Shown here piece by piece: positions 16,379-21,296 of a DNA stretch of 21,296 nucleotides. This DNA is from a virus: positions 1 to 21,296 of the IMG/VR virus record IMGVR_UViG_3300030090_002684, one strand, 5' to 3'. The stretch's first letter is position 1. Every line of letters begins with the position of its first letter. The position numbers and the translations under genes are program-made. The notes beneath the pieces are model-generated. The model made no database searches. It saw nothing but the letters and a program-made list of their open reading frames with translations, and was not told the DNA's origin.

Positions 16379-16582
16379 TTATACGCTTATATTTACTCGT
16401 TGTGTCGATGCTAATTGCTGCGCCTCGACCCTGTTACCCTCTTTGGTGTACATAGTCGGTATGATTGTCTCTACCGCTTCGCGCACAGTCTCGCCTTCAG
16501 CGCCGGTTCTCAAACGCTCCTGCTTTTGCACAGCAACTTGCTTCCAACTGATCTGCGCTGTTTCATTAATGTTTATTTCCAT
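16379..16582 (-). CDS. Small phage protein of unknown function, 67 residues
   Basis: This gene starts inside the end of the oxygenase gene (17-base overlap), preceded by a GAGG ribosome binding site. The protein is soluble and mostly helical (SWKQVAVQKQERLRTG, then ETVREAVETIIPTMYTKEG), with Gln/Val-rich ends. I see no membrane segment or metal-binding motif. It ends three bases before the next ATG. The coding call rests on the ribosome binding site, the tight packing and a sensible composition. No function can be assigned. Confidence 0.55.
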   Translation of the reverse strand: MEININETAQISWKQVAVQKQERLRTGAEGETVREAVETIIPTMYTKEGNRVEAQQLASTQRVNISV

Positions 16583-17276
16583 CTTGTGATCCCTCTACAG
16601 GAAAACAATTTATGTTGGCGGCTACTGTCCTTCGCTCGCCTTCCCCCTGAAACGGATACACCATGTGCTGCATCCAGCTCGGAAACATATATAGCCTGCC
16701 CACCTGCGGCCTCACTACGACGTTCTGCGTGGGCTTGAGCCGTTCTCTGTCCCATGTGCTTGACTGTCCATAATTGAAACAGAGACAGCCATCGCTTTCA
16801 CCAGAGGCATTATACAATCCGTACTCTTGCGATCCCGGCCTCGGCCCCTGCACTATCTGGGGCGGCACCTTTGTCCATGTCGTGCAGCTAATACCCATGA
16901 TTGTTTTAGTGCCATGATCATGGATCGGGTTATAGTCACCTTCATAGCTATGCACTGACCATAGCTCATCCATTTCGACGTTACGATTACCGTCCAGCAC
17001 CTGACCGGATTGGGCCATGAACTGATTGATGTATGTCACGCCCATCTCGCACAAGAACCTAGAAAACGGTGCCAGCCTCGGATCTTCGTGATCCATAACA
17101 AGCTGTTCCCCTGCCTTGATCTGACCAACCAACGTATGCGCTGCGCTGACCTTATCATCTTGCGTAACTAGCTCATCAAGGTAATCGTTACAGGATTCAA
17201 CAAACTCTGTCGGGATGTCCAGCTCCATCAGGAATACTGACGGAAGCGGGTGCATCATGTACTCGATCTCAGCCAT
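16566..17276 (-). CDS. 2OG-Fe(II) oxygenase (prolyl-hydroxylase-like), 236 residues
   Basis: The protein is likely a non-haem iron, 2-oxoglutarate-dependent hydroxylase of the kind common in marine phages. The core motif is YNPIHDHG (115-122), giving candidate iron ligands H119 and H121 or D120. The distal histidine is H204 in MFPSWMQHMVYPFQGEGERR, and R215/R216 could bind 2-oxoglutarate. The intervening strands (TIMGISCTTW, then GRLYMFPSW) fit a double-stranded beta helix. The N-terminal 90 residues are helical. The substrate is unknown. A virion or host protein side chain is possible. The start ATG lies inside the upstream gene's end (8-base overlap). The family call is firm. The exact subfamily is not. 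Confidence 0.85.
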   Translation of the reverse strand: MAEIEYMMHPLPSVFLMELDIPTEFVESCNDYLDELVTQDDKVSAAHTLVGQIKAGEQLVMDHEDPRLAPFSRFLCEMGVTYINQFMAQSGQVLDGNRNVEMDELWSVHSYEGDYNPIHDHGTKTIMGISCTTWTKVPPQIVQGPRPGSQEYGLYNASGESDGCLCFNYGQSSTWDRERLKPTQNVVVRPQVGRLYMFPSWMQHMVYPFQGEGERRTVAANINCFPVEGSQDGNKH

Positions 17277-17457
17277 TCAGAGCTTCGACAGCAGCTTCTT
17301 CCTCGCCTTCTTCTGGCTCTTCTTCAGGTTCAACCAACTGAGCATCAGCTTGCACTTTTATTTTCATCATTAAAGGCCATGTCCCGCTTTTACTAGGCAT
17401 ATCGCCAAGAATCGCTAGGATTGCGTTGATCTCGTTTTCCTCTAGGTTGATTTGCAC
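17269..17457 (-). CDS. Small acidic-tailed phage protein, 62 residues (GTG start)
   Basis: The start is GTG at 17457, with AAGGA about ten bases upstream. The first 40 residues (EENEINAILAILGDMPSKSG, then WPLMMKIKVQADAQ) form a compact helical domain that I recall as a common small protein of marine phages. The C-terminus is very acidic (EPEEEPEEGEEEAAVEAL). It lies between the 84-residue protein and the oxygenase and overlaps the oxygenase start by eight bases. No function is known to me. Confidence 0.6.
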   Translation of the reverse strand: MQINLEENEINAILAILGDMPSKSGTWPLMMKIKVQADAQLVEPEEEPEEGEEEAAVEALNG

Positions 17458-17470
17458 GGTCTATTTTTCC

Positions 17471-17725
17471 TTATGGCTTGTATGCTTTTGCGGCTGCTAC
17501 GGCAGAGTCGATGGCGGTAAAGTCTTCTGACCCCCAGTCACCGAGCGCCTTGCCGTATTCTAGATAACCCGCACTGCGCAGTACACGCTCCTGCTTTTCA
17601 GCATTCGTCATGTCGTTGCAAAACTCGTTGTTTGCATCCAGCACGCTGGTGATGACATTCGCGCCATCTAACATGGCTTGATACATCTTGGCTTTGTCTT
17701 CGTCGGTTCTAGTTTCCTCAGACAT
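17471..17725 (-). CDS. Small phage protein of unknown function downstream of the tail fibre, 84 residues
   Basis: The start is ATG at 17725, supported by a strong AAGGAGGA (17731-17738) that overlaps the tail-fibre stop codon. The protein is acidic and helical (DEDKAKMYQAMLDGANVITS, then NAEKQERVLRSAGYLEYGKA). It ends with DWGSEDFTAIDSAVAAAKAY. It has no membrane segment. Its place directly after the fibre could suit a fibre-assembly or tail chaperone role, but nothing in the sequence proves it. The coding call is well supported by the ribosome binding site. Confidence 0.65.
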   Translation of the reverse strand: MSEETRTDEDKAKMYQAMLDGANVITSVLDANNEFCNDMTNAEKQERVLRSAGYLEYGKALGDWGSEDFTAIDSAVAAAKAYKP

Positions 17726-17730
17726 TTCAG

Positions 17731-17738
17731 TCCTCCTT
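17731..17738 (-). promoter_or_regulatory. Strong ribosome binding site for the 84-residue gene
   Basis: The minus strand reads AAGGAGGA, five bases before the ATG at 17725, and overlaps the tail-fibre TAA. It fixes the start of that gene. Confidence 0.85.
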
Positions 17739-20700
17739 ATGATTCTAGTGCGCTAACTTTTGCTTCAAGGGTTTCAATACGAGTCATTGCCTCTTGCAAG
17801 GCTTTGACAGCTTTCATATACAAAACGCTGTATTTAACGCTTTTGGTTTCTGTCTCTAATGTGTTCCCTTCCGTATCTTGGTCAGGACTGGTTGAGACTA
17901 AGCCGGACATGCCAGCAGACTCGACTTCTTGAGCGACTACACCAAGCATATTCGGCGCGTCTAAATTGTCCTCTTTGAAACTGAACTTACGAACTCTTAA
18001 CGCTTTTAGGTCTTCCCATTGCGAGCCTGCGTCTTCAATGTTTTCTTTCAGTTTTTGATCCGAAATGCCTGCGTAGCTGTTGTTTGTGTTTTGAACATTC
18101 CCGTTTGTTTGAACGAGAAACCTCACCGTCGCTGAACTTCCAACGGTATCCGTGGAACCAGAAAAAGCTCGTATTAAGTTGTAAGTCGTGCCAGAGGCTG
18201 TAGCACTTAATATGTGTAAACTGTTGTGATTAGCGGTTCTACTGTAAATAGTTGAAGTGCTATTGGCGTTTGTGAAAAACGGAATATTTCCGTCTCCATC
18301 CGACAAAACGACGTGATTGCTTGAGGCACGAATATCTAAGCCATGTTCATTTCCGTCATATCGGCCTAGAATAGTGTTTTTTTCGCCACTAGTGATATAA
18401 CGTCCAGCTTGGAAGCCGATGTAGGTACTGTTATCGTTTCCAGAACCAGTCGAAGAGGTTCCTGCAAGCGAACCTACGCATGTGTTGCCTACGCCAGAGC
18501 TAATTGACACGGCTGCGTTGTATCCGACCGCCGTATTGTAAGAAAGAGTGGCAGCCCCAGTGTTAGCATTGAGCAGGGCTTGAGCTCCAACAGCAGTGTT
18601 CGCGCCGTCAGTCACTGCTGACGAAAGCGCCCCATACCCTACGGCGACGTTAACATCCGCATCCGTTAAGGAATCACCCGCAAGCCCTCCAATAAGGGTA
18701 TTCTGAGTTCCCGTGGTGACTGAGACACCTGCATTGAAGCCAACGGCTGTGTTGTAGGCATCCGTAGCCGTAGTAAAGTTTTGTGCAGTAAGTGCTGATC
18801 TACCGATAGCTGTTGATCGGCTACCTAAAGTATCTGCGCTAAGAGCCGCAATGCCTACAGCAGTGTTGAAATCAGCATCAGTCAAAGCATCGCCTGCTCC
18901 AGAGCCGATGAGCGTATTTTGAAGACCCGTAGTGATGTTTTTACCCGCGCTATGTCCAACAGCCGTGTTGTTAGAAGTTGTAGCCGTAGTAAAGTTTTGA
19001 TCCTGTAAGGCTAAATGACCTATCGCAGTGGAAGAAGTGCCTAATGTATCTGCGCTCAAAGCACCGTAGCCCAGCACAGTATTTTGGCTAGAATCGGTCA
19101 GCGCGTCACCAGCTAGCCCACCCACAATGGTGTTGTTGGTTCCCGTACTGATAAGCGCACCTGCGTTATATCCCACCGCTACGTTGTAATTATCAGTCGC
19201 TGTAGTGAAGTTTTGAGTTGCTAAAGCAGATAATCCGATTGCAACAGCCCTGCTTCCTTTTGTATCCGAGGTCAAAGCAGATTTGCCGTAAACAGTGTTT
19301 CTTTCACCCACCGTGAGAGCATCAGCGGCAAGACCGCCAGTAATCGTGTTGAAGGTTCCCGTAGTTACGCTCTGACCTGCACCAAATCCAACTGCTACAT
19401 TATAAACATCCGTTGCAGTGGTGAGGTTTTGTTGATTTAAGGCAGCACGACCTATAGCCGTTGATTTACTACCTAACGTATCGCTTGATAAAGCCTCCTG
19501 ACCCACAACCGTATTTTCATCAGCGTCAGTGAGAGCGTCTCCAGCGAGACCACCAATGATCGTGTTCCTAAGTCCCGTGGTAACTGCCGCTCCTGCTTGC
19601 ATACCAACGGCTGTATTGTAAGAAGTGGTCGAAGTTGTAAAGTTTTGATTTTGTAACGCGCTTTTGCCAATAGCGACATTTTGAGCGCCTAGAGTATCTG
19701 TCGTTAATGCCTCAACGCCCATTGCCACGTTATTATAGCCGGTGGTTAGAGCGTCACCTGCAAGACCACCGACTAGGGTGTTCTGGGTTCCCGTGGTGAT
19801 TTGGACACCTGCTTGATAACCGACGGCTACGTTGTAAGCATTTGTTGCCGTGGTAAAGTTTTGAAAAAGTAGGCATCCATCACCAACAGCTACTGACCTA
19901 CTCCCTAACGTATCTGACCCTAACGCCTGTGAGCCGACTGCAATGTTGTTCGCCCCTTCTGTGAGAGCATCAGCCGCAAGACCACCAACAATTACGTTGT
20001 TAGTTCCTGTTGTGATAGCACTTCCTGCCGCATGTCCTACCGCCACATTCAACGAATTCGTAGCAGTGGTCATATTTTGTGTGCCAAGGGCCGTGTAGCC
20101 TACAGCAACGCTCATGGAGCCTAGAGTGTCTGACGTAAGAGCGCCGTAACCCACCGCTACGTTGAAGTCGGCATCTGTTAGAGCATCACCTGCAAGAGAG
20201 CCGACAAAGACGTTCTGGGTGCCCGTGGTCAGCGAACCACCAGAAGCGTATCCCACCGCCGTATTGTGGTCAGCGGCAGCTAAAGCATCGCCTGATAAGC
20301 CGCCAATAAAAGTATTGAACTGTCCCGACGTAATGCTTTTGCCTGCATCAGAGCCTACCGCTACATTGTAAAAATCCGACGCTGTAGCGAAGGTTTGATC
20401 TTTGAGCGCGTTGACGCCAATGGCTACAGAGTGTGAACCCATCACATTCGTAGTGAGGGCGTTGTAGCCCAAGGCGACATTGTTGCTCGCGGCAGTGGTA
20501 GCGTCACCTGCTAGGCCACCTAAAAACGTGTTTTGAACTCCCGTTGTGACTGCTGTTCCTGCATTGAAACCAACGGCCACGTTATAAGCGTCGGTGGCAG
20601 TAGTAAAATTTTGTGCTTCAAGTGCGGAACGTCCAATAGCTACGCTTCTTGACCCTAATGTGTCTGTTTTTAAAGCATTTCTGCCAACAGCTACATTAAA

Positions 20701-21296
20701 ATCTGCATGGGTGAGTGCTTCACCAGCACGTGAACCTATAAGCGTATTTTGTACTCCCTCTGTGACTGATAAACCAGCTTGATACCCAACCGCCGTATTA
20801 AAAGCATCTGCACCAGCATTCAGGGTTTTGAGAGCTTGATACCCAACAGCCACGTTGTCACCATGACCATCCTCAGTGCTTAACGCCTCAAAGCCTATGG
20901 CTACGTTGTTATCGCCCGTAGTCAAAGCCGTACCCGCTTCATCGCCCACTAAGACGTTGTAATTACCGCCAGAGGTAATGCTATCGCCAGTATTTACTCC
21001 TATGCGTGTGTTAGATGTTCCTGCGGTGCTTGTAGATATGCTCGGCACAGATAAATCAGTAAACGCATCGACCATCGCACCGCCGGAGCCAGCGCCATCA
21101 GAGTAAATGGCTTTTACTTGACCATTAGCAATTGTGACCGTAGCGCCAGAGCCTTGCTTGATGATGATGTTATACGGGCCAGATGAACCTGAATCTGTCG
21201 TTGCATTTTCTATGAACCACAACTTAGAAACAGTATTCGGCCCTATAGTGACGGTGCAATCGCTATCAAGAGCGCCAGTGTATTTAAGAAACATGC
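17737..21296 (-). CDS. Phage tail fibre, C-terminal part, with YadA-like beta-roll repeats and peptidase S74 chaperone
   Basis: The frame is open to the right edge. The first in-window Met (21294) lies within a region typical of the middle of a fibre (LKYTGALDSDCTVTIG), so the N-terminus is probably outside the window. At least 1185 residues are present. Residues 95-975 are a beta-roll built from short turns of the NxAVGxxA type, as in trimeric adhesin heads, arranged in 72-residue modules. Residues about 980-1070 are a beta-rich spacer. Residues 1078-1185 are a peptidase S74 intramolecular chaperone starting at SDQKLKENIED, where family members cut themselves before the Ser after trimer folding. 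They end in a coiled coil (RIETLEAKVSALES). It is probably a receptor-binding fibre. The repeat is described separately. Confidence 0.9.
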   Translation of the reverse strand, partial: MFLKYTGALDSDCTVTIGPNTVSKLWFIENATTDSGSSGPYNIIIKQGSGATVTIANGQVKAIYSDGAGSGGAMVDAFTDLSVPSISTSTAGTSNTRIGVNTGDSITSGGNYNVLVGDEAGTALTTGDNNVAIGFEALSTEDGHGDNVAVGYQALKTLNAGADAFNTAVGYQAGLSVTEGVQNTLIGSRAGEALTHADFNVAVGRNALKTDTLGSRSVAIGRSALEAQNFTTATDAYNVAVGFNAGTAVTTGVQNTFLGGLAGDATTAASNNVALGYNALTTNVMGSHSVAIGVNALKDQTFATASDFYNVAVGSDAGKSITSGQFNTFIGGLSGDALAAADHNTAVGYASGGSLTTGTQNVFVGSLAGDALTDADFNVAVGYGALTSDTLGSMSVAVGYTALGTQNMTTATNSLNVAVGHAAGSAITTGTNNVIVGGLAADALTEGANNIAVGSQALGSDTLGSRSVAVGDGCLLFQNFTTATNAYNVAVGYQAGVQITTGTQNTLVGGLAGDALTTGYNNVAMGVEALTTDTLGAQNVAIGKSALQNQNFTTSTTSYNTAVGMQAGAAVTTGLRNTIIGGLAGDALTDADENTVVGQEALSSDTLGSKSTAIGRAALNQQNLTTATDVYNVAVGFGAGQSVTTGTFNTITGGLAADALTVGERNTVYGKSALTSDTKGSRAVAIGLSALATQNFTTATDNYNVAVGYNAGALISTGTNNTIVGGLAGDALTDSSQNTVLGYGALSADTLGTSSTAIGHLALQDQNFTTATTSNNTAVGHSAGKNITTGLQNTLIGSGAGDALTDADFNTAVGIAALSADTLGSRSTAIGRSALTAQNFTTATDAYNTAVGFNAGVSVTTGTQNTLIGGLAGDSLTDADVNVAVGYGALSSAVTDGANTAVGAQALLNANTGAATLSYNTAVGYNAAVSISSGVGNTCVGSLAGTSSTGSGNDNSTYIGFQAGRYITSGEKNTILGRYDGNEHGLDIRASSNHVVLSDGDGNIPFFTNANSTSTIYSRTANHNSLHILSATASGTTYNLIRAFSGSTDTVGSSATVRFLVQTNGNVQNTNNSYAGISDQKLKENIEDAGSQWEDLKALRVRKFSFKEDNLDAPNMLGVVAQEVESAGMSGLVSTSPDQDTEGNTLETETKSVKYSVLYMKAVKALQEAMTRIETLEAKVSALES
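18355..21012 (-). repeat. 216-bp (72-residue) tandem repeat of the tail fibre
   Basis: The QNFTTAT motif or its variants starts at residues 228, 300, 406, 478, 550, 622, 694, 766 and 838. The spacing is exactly 72 residues except 300 to 406, which is 106 (72+34). A degenerate copy continues in phase at 910, and an N-terminal copy in phase begins at residue 166. At DNA level the 20-mer gtagccgtagtaaagttttg occurs at 18764-18783 and 18980-18999, exactly 216 bases apart. Each module is a 34-residue half A (AVGxxAGxxITTG, then GGLAGDALT) plus a 38-residue half B (TLGSRSVAIG, then QNFTTAT). Copies differ at many third positions. Confidence 0.93.

Noticed and set aside
16573-16755. 60-residue minus-strand frame in the oxygenase gene
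   Set aside because: The oxygenase frame carries the conserved distal histidine region here, so this frame is a shadow.
18355-21012. CRISPR array or DNA-level satellite
   Set aside because: The repeats are coding, in frame, 216 bases long and diverged at third positions, with no spacer structure.

Overview
The window looks like a tailed double-stranded DNA phage, or a prophage or metagenome-derived phage contig. All 18 supported genes lie on the minus strand, so transcription runs from high to low coordinates. Neighbouring genes overlap by 1 to 17 bases or are separated by at most 13 bases. I see no tRNA, integrase, transposase, CRISPR array or strand switch, and no gene-free stretch over 300 bases. 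Protein style suggests a marine bacteriophage, possibly a podovirus: a P22 gp10-like tail protein, Gly/Ala-rich ejection-type proteins, a giant 'polyvalent' protein, an EF-hand membrane protein and a 2-oxoglutarate oxygenase. This placement is by recalled similarity. The host cannot be read from the sequence.

Layout in transcription order. (1) 21296-17737 is the C-terminal part of a long tail fibre. It has about eleven 72-residue beta-roll modules and ends in a peptidase S74 intramolecular chaperone. (2) 17725-16379 holds two small unknown proteins, a 2OG-Fe(II) oxygenase and another small unknown protein. (3) 16375-14563 is a lysis-type module: a C-terminally anchored membrane protein, a small secreted-like protein, an EF-hand protein with a holin-like membrane region, a 3TM holin and a GH24 lysozyme. 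(4) 14566-11648 encodes a Gly/Met/Pro-rich protein, a P22 gp10-like tail/stabilisation protein and two small proteins, one of them a probable beta-rich structural protein. (5) 11648-1 is a block of probable internal or injected virion proteins: a 711-residue Gly/Ala-rich protein, a GNAT-like protein, a 566-residue coiled-coil protein with 9- and 54-residue repeats, an 843-residue protein with two repeat families, and a protein of at least 1590 residues that runs off the left edge.

How they may work together (inference): the fibre and gp10-like protein form the adsorption and tail end of the virion. The left block supplies proteins packaged and ejected with the DNA. The giant protein carries a zinc metallopeptidase motif and an ASCH-type domain that could act in the host cell after ejection. 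The central cassette releases progeny.

The least ordinary features are the exactly phased 216-bp fibre repeat with one extra half-module, the ASCH signature inside the giant protein, the EF-hand membrane protein next to the holin, and the nonapeptide repeat in the 566-residue protein. Both window edges cut genes: the left gene lacks its C-terminus, and the right gene probably lacks its N-terminus.
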